From: an uncultured Alphaproteobacteria bacterium
GTDB taxonomy: Bacteria; Pseudomonadota; Alphaproteobacteria; Caulobacterales; Hyphomonadaceae
Assembly (NCBI GenBank): GCA_903831255.1
Contig: CAIKWZ010000045.1
Location: forward strand, 1 to 64,000
DNA length: 64,000 nt
Direction: 5' to 3'
Below, piece by piece: positions 39,401 through 50,587 of the stretch (positions are counted from its first letter, which is position 1; each line of letters opens with the position of its first letter). Made by a program: the position numbers and the translations under genes. Below the pieces are notes generated by a model, which made no database searches, was not told the DNA's origin, and saw nothing but the letters and a program-made list of their open reading frames with translations.

Positions 39401-40705
39401 TCAGGTTTTGGCATCCAGTCGTCTGGCGTCTCGTAAGCCGGGAAACATCCATGCCCAGAGGCCTGACACGATGACCGCCCCAACGCCTCCGATCACAGCT
39501 GCAGGCACTGCTCCGGCCGCTGCCGGCCCGATTGCTGCGGCCATGAACCCTGCGCGAAACTCGCCAAGTTCGTTTGACGCTCCCACGAAAACCGAATTGA
39601 CCGCGTTCACCCGGCCGCGAACTTCGTCCGGGGTCCACAATTGCAGAAGCGTTTCGCGCACAACCACGCTCACCATGTCCGCCGCCCCCAGCAGGGCGAG
39701 GGCGAGGATCGACAGCCATGCGACGGTCGAAAGTCCGAAAATGACCGTGAAGACGCCAAAAAGGCCCACGCAAACGAACATGATGCGGCCTGCATGATCG
39801 CGGATCGGAAAGGCGGCGAGGGCGGCGGCTGTGAGTAATGCTCCAATGCCAGGGGCGGCTCGAAGCATGCCGAGTCCGTCCGGTCCCAGGTGGAGCACGT
39901 CCCTCGCGTAGACCGGAAGAAGAGCGACGACCCCCCCCAACAGCACGGCAAACAGGTCGAGCGATATCGCCCCCAGAACCACTTTCTCTTTCCAGATGAA
40001 GGTGAAGCCAGCGAGCATGTCCTGAAGGGAGCGGCCGGCGGCGGATGGATCCCGTTTAGGAATTGCGGGTATCAGGCACACCAGCAACGTGCCGAGCGCC
40101 ATGCATACGAAGGCCGTTCCATAGGCGATTTCCGGTCCGTGCCCTGTCAGAACGCCGTCTGCTCCCGCGCCTGTCTCTCCCAATCCGTACAACAGCCCTC
40201 CGGCTACCGGGCCGATGATTGTCGCCGCCTGCCAGGCCGATGAGTTCCATGTAACGGCGTTTGAGAAATCTCTCGTGGGAACAAGGCTGACCACCAGGGA
40301 TGCGGAAGCCGGACCTAGAAACGCTCGAGCGACGCCAAACAAGGTCAGCACGGCGAGCATCAGAACCGGTATCTGGAAGCCGCTGGCGCTCAGGGCCGCC
40401 ATAATGAGGCCGCAGAGGGCCGCCAGAGCCGTCGCAAGACCCATGATCAGTCGACGGCCATAACGATCCGCCACGCTTCCGGTCACGAGAACGAGCAACA
40501 GGGCGGGAGCAAACTGAACAAGACCGACAAGCCCGAGATAGGCGGTGCTGCGGGTCAGATCATAGATCTGCCATAGCACCGCCACCGAGAGGATTTGCGT
40601 TCCAAAGGTCGTGAGGAGCCTCGCGCTCCAGTAGAGACGGAAGGACGGGTGAGCAAACGCGCTAAAGCGGCCCCCGGCGTCTGATCGGCCTTCGATTACC
40701 GTCAT
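39401..40705 (-). CDS. MFS exporter (EntS/MFS_3-like)
   Basis: 434 residues, about 12 membrane helices. 'FSAFAHPSFRLYWSARLLTTFGTQILSVAVLWQIYDLTRS' opens the MFS_3 type; 'GSVADRYGRRLIMGLATALAAL' is the MFS loop 2-3 signature (GxxxDRxGRR), and 'LWTPDEVRGRVNAVNSVFVGASNELGEFRAGFMAAAIGPAAA' is the typical late motif. Closest named members export siderophores or drugs; the substrate here is unknown. ATG 40705. Downstream is the secreted protein gene on the same strand. Confidence 0.86.
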   Translation of the reverse strand: MTVIEGRSDAGGRFSAFAHPSFRLYWSARLLTTFGTQILSVAVLWQIYDLTRSTAYLGLVGLVQFAPALLLVLVTGSVADRYGRRLIMGLATALAALCGLIMAALSASGFQIPVLMLAVLTLFGVARAFLGPASASLVVSLVPTRDFSNAVTWNSSAWQAATIIGPVAGGLLYGLGETGAGADGVLTGHGPEIAYGTAFVCMALGTLLVCLIPAIPKRDPSAAGRSLQDMLAGFTFIWKEKVVLGAISLDLFAVLLGGVVALLPVYARDVLHLGPDGLGMLRAAPGIGALLTAAALAAFPIRDHAGRIMFVCVGLFGVFTVIFGLSTVAWLSILALALLGAADMVSVVVRETLLQLWTPDEVRGRVNAVNSVFVGASNELGEFRAGFMAAAIGPAAAGAVPAAVIGGVGAVIVSGLWAWMFPGLRDARRLDAKT

Positions 40706-42145
<1,440 letters not shown>

Positions 42146-42203
42146 GAGAGCGATCATCGGGATCGCGCCTGGGCGCCGGCGTCGGTCTGCTGGGAGCTGA
42201 CGG

Positions 42204-43196
42204 ATGGCCTGGTATGGTCGCAGACGGTCCGGAGAACCGCGCATCGCCGCGCGGGCCGCTGTTGTCGGCATGGGCCTCGCAATGGTCGGCGTGCTGGCTG
42301 TTCAGACTTCCTCCGCGGTGAGATCCGCCTTTTCCGCCCCTCGCAAGTCTATGGACGCCGCGACCGCCACGGTTGCTTCCTATGCGTCTGGCGCAACCGG
42401 GGCGTTCAGGGGCTTCGTGATCCGGTTTGGACCGGATCGCGCGGCTGAGGCGCGAATCGCGGAGCTTGAAGCGGAGGTGAGAGATCTCATCCGCTGGAGA
42501 GAAGCGGCGGAGACCATGGCGCTCAGAATGGATCGCTATGAACGGCTTCTCGATCTCGTAGGTGAAACACAGGGACAGTCCGTTACGGCGCGCGTTGTCG
42601 CCGAGGCGGAAAGTCCGTTTGCTGCAAGTCGCATTATCAACGCCGGGGCGGCTAATGGCATTCGCGAAGGATATGCGGCGATCAATGAGAACGGACTCGT
42701 CGGCCGGGTGGTTCGCGTCGGCGAGTATACCTCGCGGGTCCTTCTCGTGACCGACTTCAGCAGTCGCATTCCAGTCATGGGTTCGAACTCCCAGGACCGG
42801 GCCTTGCTGGTGGGCGATCGCGGGGAGGGGGCGAGGCTGATCGAGCCTGAGACGCCCGACAAGATCACGGACGGAGAAATCTGGGTCACCTCCGGCGATG
42901 ACGGACAGACCCCTATGGGGCTCAAGGTTGGGCGCGCCCGCCGCGTGGATGGGGACTGGCGTATTGACCTAACGATGATGGACAATCCGGTGGATTTTGT
43001 GCGCCTCGTGCCGCCGCCTGACTTCGCCAAACCGGAGCTTGTTCCTCCGATCGAGACCGATGAGGCCGCCTCCCCGAATGTCGGAACAGAGCTTATCAGC
43101 CGTCCGGCGGCCGCCGGCCCGTCTGCTTCGCCCGTGGCTCCGGTTCGACCAGCGCCTCAGCGAACTGCGCCTTCCTCAGGCGGGGGCGCGCCATGA
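42204..43196 (+). CDS. mreC: Rod-shape determining protein MreC
   Basis: 330 residues. Short cytoplasmic start, one membrane helix (about 15-40), a periplasmic coiled coil ('RAAEARIAELEAEVRDLIRWREAAETMALRMDRYERLLDLVG') and the two beta-barrel MreC core ('SVTARVVAEAESPFAASRIINAGAANGIREGYAAINENGLVGRVVRVGEYTSRVLLVTDFSSRIPVM'). The last 60 residues are Pro/Ala-rich and probably disordered, as often in alphaproteobacteria. Binds and activates PBP2. Overlaps mreD by 4 bp. Confidence 0.94.
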   Translation: MAWYGRRRSGEPRIAARAAVVGMGLAMVGVLAVQTSSAVRSAFSAPRKSMDAATATVASYASGATGAFRGFVIRFGPDRAAEARIAELEAEVRDLIRWREAAETMALRMDRYERLLDLVGETQGQSVTARVVAEAESPFAASRIINAGAANGIREGYAAINENGLVGRVVRVGEYTSRVLLVTDFSSRIPVMGSNSQDRALLVGDRGEGARLIEPETPDKITDGEIWVTSGDDGQTPMGLKVGRARRVDGDWRIDLTMMDNPVDFVRLVPPPDFAKPELVPPIETDEAASPNVGTELISRPAAAGPSASPVAPVRPAPQRTAPSSGGGAP

Positions 43197-43681
43197 CGAT
43201 TCCCTGGCGTATCTGGCTGGTGATGTGCGCTCTGGCGTCGGTCGCGATCACATCGGTGGGTCTTCAGCCTGGAATGAGCGGCGTCTGGTGGCCGATTCCC
43301 TCTCTCTGGCTGGCGGCCGTATGGGCTTCGTTTGGCCTGTCGGTCTGGGCGTCCGCCTGTCTCATTATTCTCGGCGTCCTGACGGACTTCATTACGGAGG
43401 CTCCGGTCGGCGCCTGGCCTCTGGCGCTCCTGTGCGCCTATGGGGTCGGTCTTGTGGCGTGGGACCGACAACCGCCTGTGCCGGTGGTGTTTGCAGAGCT
43501 CATCGCCGTGGGCGGCGGCGCCATCGCCGCTGGTCTCGCGCTATCGGCCGCCGGCAGTATTGCAGGCCAGGCCGGATTTGCCCGCGAGGGCCTGATCTTT
43601 GACGCTCTGACGACACTTCTTCTCTACCCCGTCGTTCGTTATATTCTTTTGCCGCGCGATATTCGGGAGGCAAGGCGATGA
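43193..43681 (+). CDS. mreD: Rod-shape determining membrane protein MreD
   Basis: 162 residues, five or so membrane helices ('IWLVMCALASVAITSVGL', 'IPSLWLAAVWASFGLSVWASACLIILGVLTDFITEAPVGAWPLALLCAYGVGLV'). 'GVLTDFITEAPVGAWPL' is the MreD-type loop. Identity rests on size, topology and position, since MreD is poorly conserved. ATG overlaps the mreC stop and the stop overlaps the mrdA start, each by 4 bp, implying tight translational coupling. Confidence 0.9.
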   Translation: MTIPWRIWLVMCALASVAITSVGLQPGMSGVWWPIPSLWLAAVWASFGLSVWASACLIILGVLTDFITEAPVGAWPLALLCAYGVGLVAWDRQPPVPVVFAELIAVGGGAIAAGLALSAAGSIAGQAGFAREGLIFDALTTLLLYPVVRYILLPRDIREARR

Positions 43682-45666
43682 GCCGGGACTGGTCGCGGAA
43701 CTTTCCTTCCCGGCGCAATATCTTCCTGATCGGCGGCGGGGTGATGTGGGGCGCGCTGACCGTTCGTCTTGCGGAACTGCAGCTCCTCAGAGGTCGCGAG
43801 TTTGAGACGAAGGCTACGGAAAATCGTATTCGTCTCGATCCTGCGCCTCCGCATCGCGGCACGATTTATGATCGCGCAGGACGCATTCTTGCAGGCAACA
43901 AGAGAAATTTCTACGTCACGCTGCGGCCCGAACTTGCGGGAAGTCTTCAGGATGTCGCCAAGGTCGTCGATCAGCTGGGTCGCCTGTTGCCGATCTCTGA
44001 GTCCAAGAAGCGTACGATTCTTCAGGACGCTCAGACACGAGCGCGGTTCCTGGATATTCTGGTGGCGGATGATCTGACCTGGGAAGACTTCGCCAGGATC
44101 AATGTCATGGCGCCTGAGCTTGCCGGGGTCACTGCCGAGGTGGGCGAGCTGAGATCCTATCCTTATTACGCGGCTTTTTATCATACCGTCGGATATGTTC
44201 AGAGGGCTAACGACAAGGACGTGACGCGTATGATTCAAGCCGATCTCGATTCGATCGGCGAACAACCCGACACGCCTGCCGGACAGGCGCGAGCCCGCGC
44301 CATACGACGTCTCTACAAGCATCCCCAGATGAGGGTCGGCAAGCAGGGCGTCGAGGCCTTCGCAGAAATCGGTCTGAAGGGCGAGCCGGGGAAGACACGG
44401 GTTCTGGTGAACGCATCCGGACGGGTCATCGATCGTCTGCCAAGCGACGACATATCAGGTCGCCCTGGCGATGACATGGTTCTCACAATCGACGCGGAGC
44501 TTCAAAACTTCGCGATACAGAGGTTCGGAACCGAGTCGGGCAGCTGCGTTGTCATGGATGTGCAGTCCGGCGAAATCATTGTGATGATGTCGACCCCCGC
44601 GCCGGATCCAAACCAGTTTGTCAGCGGCATTTCGCAGACCGCCTATGATCAGCTGCTCAAGGACGAGAAGAACCCTCTGTATCACAAGGCCTATGACGGA
44701 ACTTATCCTCCGGGCTCCACATTCAAGGTCGTTGTAGGCGCCGCAGCGCTGGAGTCGGGCGCCGTGGACCCCGATTTCAGTGTGAGGTGTACCGGGCGAA
44801 CCTGGTTCGGAGGTCGCTTCTTTCACTGCTGGGAGAAGCGCGGTCATGGAACCGTCAATCTGCACACCGCTTTGCAGAAGTCGTGCGACATTTACTTTTA
44901 CGAAGCGGCCAGGCGGGCCGGGATCGAAAATGTTGCGGCGATGGCCAGAAAGTTCGGCCTGGGGCATCGCTACGAGTTGGGATTGACCGGCGGTAAGGCG
45001 GGCGTTGTCCCGAATGACGCCTGGAAGAGATCGAACATGAATGAACAGTGGTTCGAGGGGGAGACCCTCAGCGTCGGTATCGGCCAGGGTTACATGTCGG
45101 CGACCCCTCTCCAGCTCGCAGTCATGGCGGCGAGGGTTGCAGGCGGCCCAGGCGCTGGCAATTCCAGGCTCATTGCTTCGGGGGCCAAAGTTGCCGATCA
45201 GACGATTGCGCCTCTGGAGGGGGTATCTGAAGACACGATGCAGCGCCTGCGAGCCGGAATGTTCGCAGTGACGTCAGAGGCTGGCGGGACGGCGGTTCGC
45301 GCTGGAGACCTCGACCCGCAGGGGCTTTTGCCCGCTCCATTCACGCATGCCAGAATGGCGGGAAAGTCGGGTACGGCTCAGGTCCGGGTGATCTCTGCGG
45401 CTGAACGAGCCTCGGGCGTTATCAGCAATGCGGATCTGGCCTGGCGGCTCAGGGATCACGCCCTGTTTGTCGCCTTCGCGCCGGCCGAGGCGCCGCGCTA
45501 CGCCTGCGCTGTGGTCGTCGAACACGGAGATAGCGGCTCCAGGGTGGCTGCCCCGATCGTGCGCGATGTTCTGGCTGCGACCTTAAAGGCTGATCCGGGG
45601 TCGAAGCCGGCATACTCGCCAGCCAGGCAGGTTGCCTCCGCCCCCGGGGATGGCGAGCCGACATGA
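43678..45666 (+). CDS. mrdA: Penicillin-binding protein 2 (peptidoglycan transpeptidase)
   Basis: 662 residues. Membrane helix near residues 15-30, pedestal domain ('FETKATENRIRLDPAPPHRGTIYDRAGRILA'), then the transpeptidase domain with Ser347-x-x-Lys350 ('PPGSTFKVV'), Ser402-Cys-Asp ('KSCDIYFYE', the SxD form usual for PBP2) and Lys563-Ser-Gly-Thr ('GKSGTAQV'). Insert 'SVRCTGRTWFGGRFFHCWEKRGHG' carries the cysteine pair of alphaproteobacterial PBP2. Cross-links side-wall peptidoglycan together with RodA. Coupled to mreD and rodA by 4-bp overlaps. Confidence 0.96.
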   Translation: MSRDWSRNFPSRRNIFLIGGGVMWGALTVRLAELQLLRGREFETKATENRIRLDPAPPHRGTIYDRAGRILAGNKRNFYVTLRPELAGSLQDVAKVVDQLGRLLPISESKKRTILQDAQTRARFLDILVADDLTWEDFARINVMAPELAGVTAEVGELRSYPYYAAFYHTVGYVQRANDKDVTRMIQADLDSIGEQPDTPAGQARARAIRRLYKHPQMRVGKQGVEAFAEIGLKGEPGKTRVLVNASGRVIDRLPSDDISGRPGDDMVLTIDAELQNFAIQRFGTESGSCVVMDVQSGEIIVMMSTPAPDPNQFVSGISQTAYDQLLKDEKNPLYHKAYDGTYPPGSTFKVVVGAAALESGAVDPDFSVRCTGRTWFGGRFFHCWEKRGHGTVNLHTALQKSCDIYFYEAARRAGIENVAAMARKFGLGHRYELGLTGGKAGVVPNDAWKRSNMNEQWFEGETLSVGIGQGYMSATPLQLAVMAARVAGGPGAGNSRLIASGAKVADQTIAPLEGVSEDTMQRLRAGMFAVTSEAGGTAVRAGDLDPQGLLPAPFTHARMAGKSGTAQVRVISAAERASGVISNADLAWRLRDHALFVAFAPAEAPRYACAVVVEHGDSGSRVAAPIVRDVLAATLKADPGSKPAYSPARQVASAPGDGEPT

Positions 45667-46817
45667 TCCGTCGAGAGAGCATACTGGGCAAGCTCACCAG
45701 TCTTCACTGGTTCCTTCTTCTGACGATCGTGGCGATCGCCGTGTTCGGCACAGCGATCCTGTTCTCCGCCGCTTCGAGCGCCCATAATCTTCAGACAGGT
45801 AAGCCTGATATCCATGCTGATCTTGCATTCAACCACGCAGCGCGGTTTGCGTTTATGCTCGTGGTTGCGATTGCTCTATCTCTTGCGCCGCTTCGTCTTT
45901 GGGCGAGCCTCGCCTATCCGGTTTATATCACGGGCGTGGTCATGCTCGTCGCTGTTGACGTCGCTGGGGTGGTGGTCAACGGGGCGGAGCGCTGGCTCCA
46001 GCTAGGTCCTGTTCGCCTTCAGCCGTCTGAACTGATGAAGCTGGCCGTGCCGCTGGCGCTGGCCCGATTTTATCATCAGATGTTCGAGGGTGGACGAAAC
46101 GGCATGTGGATACACATCCCGGCCCTTCTTGTGGTTATGGTTCCTGTCGCTCTGGTCCTCAGGCAGCCCGATCTAGGCACTGCGCTTATGATTTTGGGGA
46201 CAGGTCTGGCCGTCATTTTCTTTGCGGGCATCGGTCTGCGGATTGTGGCGGCGGTGATGGCGCTGGCGATTGTCGCCGTTCCTGTCGTCTATTTCTTCGC
46301 CCTTCATGATTACCAAAGACAGCGGGTCGACACCCTGTTCAATCCTGCAGCTGACCCCCTTGGGGCAGGCTATCAGCTACAGCAGGCCATGATCGCTATC
46401 GGTTCCGGCGGACTCGCTGGAAAGGGGTATATGGAAGGCGCCCAGAAAGAACTTGATTACATTCCTGAACAGCAGACCGATTTTATCTTCACCATCATCG
46501 CGGAGGAGTTCGGTTTCGCAGGATCGATTGCTGTTCTTCTTGCCTGGGGTGTCACTCTTTTGCAGGGGATGGATATCGCTGGACGCTCGCGAAGCGCCTT
46601 CGGAACACTCGCCGGTTCCGGTTTTGTCGCAACGCTCGCGCTGTATGTCGTCATCAATATCGGTATGGTCATCGGGCTTCTGCCGGTCGTCGGCATTCCA
46701 CTTCCGCTCATCTCCTATGGCGGCACGGTGATGCTGACTGTGATGGTCGGCTTCGGTCTTCTCATGTCCATCCACCTTAACAGGGATAGCAACATGTCCC
46801 TGAGAGGCGTGTTCTGA
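45663..46817 (+). CDS. rodA: RodA peptidoglycan glycosyltransferase
   Basis: 384 residues, about ten membrane helices of the SEDS family. 'GAERWLQLGPVRLQPSELMKLAVPLALARFYH', 'RQPDLGTALMILGTGLAVIFFAGI', 'YQRQRVDTLFNPAADPLGAGYQLQQAMIAIGSGGLAGKGYMEGAQKELDYIPEQQTDFIFTIIAEEFGF' (with the catalytic Asp of 'QTDF') and 'PVVGIPLPLISYGGTVMLTVMVGFGLLMSI' are classic. Polymerises lipid II during elongation with PBP2. Last gene of the cluster; 58 bp to the next gene. Confidence 0.96.
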   Translation: MIRRESILGKLTSLHWFLLLTIVAIAVFGTAILFSAASSAHNLQTGKPDIHADLAFNHAARFAFMLVVAIALSLAPLRLWASLAYPVYITGVVMLVAVDVAGVVVNGAERWLQLGPVRLQPSELMKLAVPLALARFYHQMFEGGRNGMWIHIPALLVVMVPVALVLRQPDLGTALMILGTGLAVIFFAGIGLRIVAAVMALAIVAVPVVYFFALHDYQRQRVDTLFNPAADPLGAGYQLQQAMIAIGSGGLAGKGYMEGAQKELDYIPEQQTDFIFTIIAEEFGFAGSIAVLLAWGVTLLQGMDIAGRSRSAFGTLAGSGFVATLALYVVINIGMVIGLLPVVGIPLPLISYGGTVMLTVMVGFGLLMSIHLNRDSNMSLRGVF

Positions 46818-46875
46818 TCGGCGTCGCAGCGTTTCCTGCTCCGGGTTACTGAGTTCACGCTTCGAGAGGCGGATT

Positions 46876-48279
46876 ATGCAGACCACCGGAAGAGTGCTCA
46901 GAAAGAGCGACGCCTGGTCTTCCAGATCCGGCTTTATCCTTGCTGCGGTCGGTTCATCGATCGGTCTGGGAAACCTCTGGCGTTTCACCTACGTGACGGG
47001 CGAGGCAGGTGGGGGGATCTTTGTTCTCCTTTATCTGGCTTTTACTCTCCTGTTCGCATTGCCGCTGCTTGCTGCAGAGTTTGCGATCGGTCGACGCTCA
47101 GGACATTCGGCGATTGAGAGCGTTCAGGCCGTCGCCCGCGCCTCACGAGCTTCAGAGCTGTGGGGAGGCGCGGCGTGGCTGGGTTCGATGTCGTCGTTCT
47201 TTATTCTCACCTTCTACTGCGTCATCTCATCATGGATCCTGGCTTTTCTCGTGTTAGGACTATCTGCTGATTATTCAGCAGCTTCCGGGGGAGAGGCTGC
47301 AGTCGAGGCGGCTTCGATGCGCTTCGATCGCGTCACCAGCAATGTTCCCGTCATGCTGTCCTGCCTTGGCGGATTTGTCGGCATGGTCTCGCTGGTCGTC
47401 GGCCTCGGCGTCAAACGGGGAATCGAGCGCGTCTCTCTGGTTCTCACTCCCGTTTTCTTTATTCTTCTTATATCGCTTCTGGGTTTCGCTGCGTTGGATG
47501 GAGACTTTCCAGCAGCCTTGTCCTTCATTGTCGATATTCAGACAGAGAACTTCACCTACGCCATGATGCTTGAGGCGCTTGGGCAGTCTTTCTTCGCGAC
47601 CGGCGTCGGCGCGTGCGTAATGATGACTTATGGCGCCTATCTTCCCCGAGATACCAATATCGGCGGTTCCGCGTCTCTGATCGCCGGCGCCGATACGGTT
47701 GTCGCCCTTGTTTCGGCGCTGACAGTGTTTTCTCTGGTTTTCGCCACCGGGGGCGACCCGGGAGCGGGGCCGGGACTGTTCTTCATCATGCTTCCAGTCG
47801 GCTTTGATGCCCTTCCGCTCGGCGAACTTTTTGGGAGCGTCTTCTTTCTTATTGCGCTTCTTGCTGCGCTCGCCTCCGCGATATCCCTGATGGAAGTGTC
47901 GGTTTCCTGGCTTGATGAGCGTACCGGCGTGACGCGTGGAGGCGCTGCGGCGGGTCTCGGCTTCGCCATCTTCATGATCGGGGCCGGCTATCTCTTCTCC
48001 CGCGATTATATCGTGTTCATGGATTTCCTGACGGCTTCCATCATGTTGCCTCTGGCTGGGGGCGCAACAGCCTTTTTCTGTGGCTGGGTGGTTGATCGCG
48101 CCATCATGGAGGCGGAGCTTGGGCCGCGCATTTATCGGGTCTGGTCGGTGATCGTCAGGTGGATCATTCCAACCGTCATTGCGGCGGCTATCGGGCTAGG
48201 AGTGCCGGACAAGCTTCAGAACCAAGGATGGATCGAGCTGCCTGCGGTCCTTCTCAACGTTTTCGGCCCAAACCGCTAG
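46876..48279 (+). CDS. NSS-family sodium-dependent transporter
   Basis: 467 residues, 11-12 membrane helices. 'SRSGFILAAVGSSIGLGNLWRFTYVTGEAGGGIFVLLYLAF' is the neurotransmitter:sodium symporter signature with the unwound helix-1 sodium/substrate site; 'LGQSFFATGVGACVMMTYGAYLPRDTNIGGSASLIAGADTVVAL' holds the helix-6/7 site. Imports an amino acid or similar compound with sodium. ATG 46876 after GAGGCGG. The stop shares CTAG with that of the convergent pip gene. Confidence 0.9.
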   Translation: MQTTGRVLRKSDAWSSRSGFILAAVGSSIGLGNLWRFTYVTGEAGGGIFVLLYLAFTLLFALPLLAAEFAIGRRSGHSAIESVQAVARASRASELWGGAAWLGSMSSFFILTFYCVISSWILAFLVLGLSADYSAASGGEAAVEAASMRFDRVTSNVPVMLSCLGGFVGMVSLVVGLGVKRGIERVSLVLTPVFFILLISLLGFAALDGDFPAALSFIVDIQTENFTYAMMLEALGQSFFATGVGACVMMTYGAYLPRDTNIGGSASLIAGADTVVALVSALTVFSLVFATGGDPGAGPGLFFIMLPVGFDALPLGELFGSVFFLIALLAALASAISLMEVSVSWLDERTGVTRGGAAAGLGFAIFMIGAGYLFSRDYIVFMDFLTASIMLPLAGGATAFFCGWVVDRAIMEAELGPRIYRVWSVIVRWIIPTVIAAAIGLGVPDKLQNQGWIELPAVLLNVFGPNR

Positions 48280-49247
48280 GCGAGACGCGCGGCAAGCATA
48301 TCGCTGGCTTTCACCAGTTCGCTGACGATGCCGGGCTCGAGTGAGGAGTGCCCGGCGTCCGGAACGATCTTCAAGACAGCTTCCGGCCAAGCCCGGGAGA
48401 GATCCCAGGCTGACGAAAGGGGCGTGATCACGTCGTATCTGCCGTGAACGATCACCCCGGGGAGGTCGCCAAACCGGCTGGCGGCTTCTAGCAGCCAGCC
48501 GTCCCGTTCGAAAAACCCCTTGTGACGGAAGTAATGACACTCGATTCTGGCGAATGCGTCGAGAAAATCCCCTTCATCAAATCTGGGCGGTCTTTGCTGA
48601 GGACCCTGAATGGACAGAGTTTCACCCTCCCAACGAGCCCAGGCGGCGGCTGCTTCTGCGCGAACGGCAGGAGAATCGCCCGTGAGGCGTCTGTAAAACG
48701 CGTCCAGAAGGTCAGATCTCTCGGCCGCCGGGATTGGGGCGAGGTACCTCTCGAATGCGTCGGGGAAGATGTGGCTGGCGCCTTCCTGATAAAACCAACG
48801 GATCTCGCTTTCCCGAAGAAGGAATATTCCTCGCAGCAGAAGCCCCAGCACCCGATCTCTGTGCTTCGCAGCATAGGCCAGAGCCAGGGTCGATCCCCAC
48901 GAACCGCCGAAGACGAGCCATTGATCGACGCCCAGGTGGTCTCGCAGCGCCTCGATATCGTTCACCAGATCCCAGGTCGTATTCTCCCGCAGTTCGGAAT
49001 GCGGGGAGGAACGTCCGCATCCGCGCTGGTCGAAAAGGATAATCCGATACTTTCTGGGATCGAAAAAACGGCGCATCTCGGGGCTGGACCCCCCGCCTGG
49101 GCCGCCATGCAGGGCGACGACCGGAAGTCCGGCTGCGTTTCCGCATTCCTCCCAATAGAGCTCGTGAAGGTCGCTCACTTGAAGGCGGCCAACCTTGCGC
49201 GGTTCGATACGGGGGTAAAGGGTGCGCCGTGATCGTTCTTCATTCAT
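48276..49247 (-). CDS. pip: Proline iminopeptidase
   Basis: 323 residues. Alpha/beta-hydrolase of peptidase family S33 that releases N-terminal proline. 'HELYWEECGNAAGLPVVALHGGPGGGSSPEMRRFFDPRKYRIILFDQRGCGRSSPH' contains the oxyanion HGGPGG and DQRGCGRS; nucleophile Ser116 lies in GGSWGS (114-119); 'VHGRYDVITP' and 'VPDAGHSS' supply Asp and His. Length is standard. Divergent from the lipoprotein gene that follows, about 110 bp apart. Confidence 0.94.
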   Translation of the reverse strand: MNEERSRRTLYPRIEPRKVGRLQVSDLHELYWEECGNAAGLPVVALHGGPGGGSSPEMRRFFDPRKYRIILFDQRGCGRSSPHSELRENTTWDLVNDIEALRDHLGVDQWLVFGGSWGSTLALAYAAKHRDRVLGLLLRGIFLLRESEIRWFYQEGASHIFPDAFERYLAPIPAAERSDLLDAFYRRLTGDSPAVRAEAAAAWARWEGETLSIQGPQQRPPRFDEGDFLDAFARIECHYFRHKGFFERDGWLLEAASRFGDLPGVIVHGRYDVITPLSSAWDLSRAWPEAVLKIVPDAGHSSLEPGIVSELVKASDMLAARLA

Positions 49248-49357
49248 GGGTGCTTCATCTACCGGCGCTTATCCAAAGGTCAAAGGCTATTCCTTCATCC
49301 GTCTCGCTTTTTGACGTGACCGCTTCTATAACCCTTTGCGCAGGGTGGAGACAAAAG

Positions 49358-49978
49358 ATGTTTGCGGCGCATCTGATCCGAAGACTGGCGGTTCCCCTTG
49401 CCGCCATGGCGCTGACCGTCGGCTGCGCCACCGTCTCTGTCTACGAACCGCGATTATCCTCGGAGGCGCCTCCGGATCTCCGCCAGTCCGTCCTGCGGCA
49501 GGCTTCGGAAGCCTACTGTATTGAGACCCGAAGAAAGGGGCTCGCTGTCGGGCAGGGCGGCCTGGGATCGATCGCCGGTCTTCTGACTGGCGCTGACGAG
49601 ACAGGGGCGGTTTACTCAAACCTCATTATTGACTCACGCGCGGGTCCGACTGCGACCCTTGAACGGGTTCGCGCGGACGCAGCGGATGTCACCCGTGGTC
49701 TTCAGTATCTGGACGAATTGGCGAGGGCGGTGCTCGTGCATTCCGTTCCGACAGGGTCGGATGTGACCGAGTTCGAGAAGGCGCTTATTCACGCTCGTCA
49801 GGCCAGAGAAGCGCTTTCAGATGCGCTTGCGACGGCCAACCTCGCGCTCAAAACAGACTACTCCATTGAGGGGGAGCTGGAGGCTCTGGATCGGATTTTG
49901 ACGCGCGCTCGCGTGACGGCCGACGAGCTGGGGTCCGCGCTTGAGCCGGTTGGAGCTTTTGCTCAGGCCCTCGGTTGA
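49358..49978 (+). CDS. Hypothetical helical lipoprotein
   Basis: 206 residues. Lipoprotein signal 'LIRRLAVPLAAMALTVGCATVSVYEPR' with Cys23. The rest is mostly helical and charged ('ATLERVRADAADVTRGLQYLDELARAVLVHSVP', 'EFEKALIHARQAREALSDALATANLALKTDYSIEGELEALDRILTRARVTADELGSAL'), likely a helical bundle on the periplasmic side of a membrane. No recognised domain. ATG 49358 after GTGGAG. Its last 16 bases overlap the convergent DUF423 gene. Confidence 0.72.
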   Translation: MFAAHLIRRLAVPLAAMALTVGCATVSVYEPRLSSEAPPDLRQSVLRQASEAYCIETRRKGLAVGQGGLGSIAGLLTGADETGAVYSNLIIDSRAGPTATLERVRADAADVTRGLQYLDELARAVLVHSVPTGSDVTEFEKALIHARQAREALSDALATANLALKTDYSIEGELEALDRILTRARVTADELGSALEPVGAFAQALG

Positions 49979-50418
49979 GGGGGGCGAGCTGGCCTGATCC
50001 CTTCTACGAGCAGAACCAGCCAACCCGCTATGAATGCGGCGCCTCCAAATGGCGTGAGCGAGCTCAGACGTGTTAATGCCGGGAAGTTCTCTCCCAGAAT
50101 AGCGCGAGAGATGATCCCTCCGCTGAACAGAGCAACGCCGGTCAGGAACAGCCATCCGGCGGGTCGAAACCGGCGTGAGATGCTGGGGGAGCCTCCTGCC
50201 GTCCACAGGCTCGCGAGCGTATGCGCCCACCCGAAAATCATGGCCGTGTTCCAGGTCGCGATCTTTTCAGTGTGCTCAAGCAGGACCTGACCGTCGTTCA
50301 GCTCCTTCGAGGTTAATGGAAGATAAAGCATATGAGAGCCTGCAGCTCCCGCGATGGTCAGGCCAAGTCCGAAAAGGGCTCCGGCCGCCAGCAGCCTCCT
50401 GTCCATTTCGCGAGGCAT
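49963..50418 (-). CDS. DUF423 (YgdD-like) inner-membrane protein
   Basis: 151 residues with four hydrophobic segments. 'LAAGALFGLGLTIAGAAGSH' near the N-terminus and 'RLSSLTPFGGAAFIAGWLVLL' at the end match the DUF423 pattern, though the middle is more divergent than usual. Function unknown. ATG 50418; a second ATG at 50406 is possible. Divergent from the mlaE-like gene across 169 bp. Confidence 0.75.
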   Translation of the reverse strand: MPREMDRRLLAAGALFGLGLTIAGAAGSHMLYLPLTSKELNDGQVLLEHTEKIATWNTAMIFGWAHTLASLWTAGGSPSISRRFRPAGWLFLTGVALFSGGIISRAILGENFPALTRLSSLTPFGGAAFIAGWLVLLVEGIRPARPPQPRA

Positions 50419-50587
50419 CGGTTTAACCTTTTCAGCTGGTGGGCCGGCCTGCGCAGAAGCTTCCGCCGTTGATCATCGGCCGAACTGTGTCCCAACGAGA
50501 CCTTACGTACGCAACTTACACGCGAATGATGTCGTTACATGCGTCCCTTTGGTATTTGGTAGACGTTTATCGATTAAGCTTCGAACC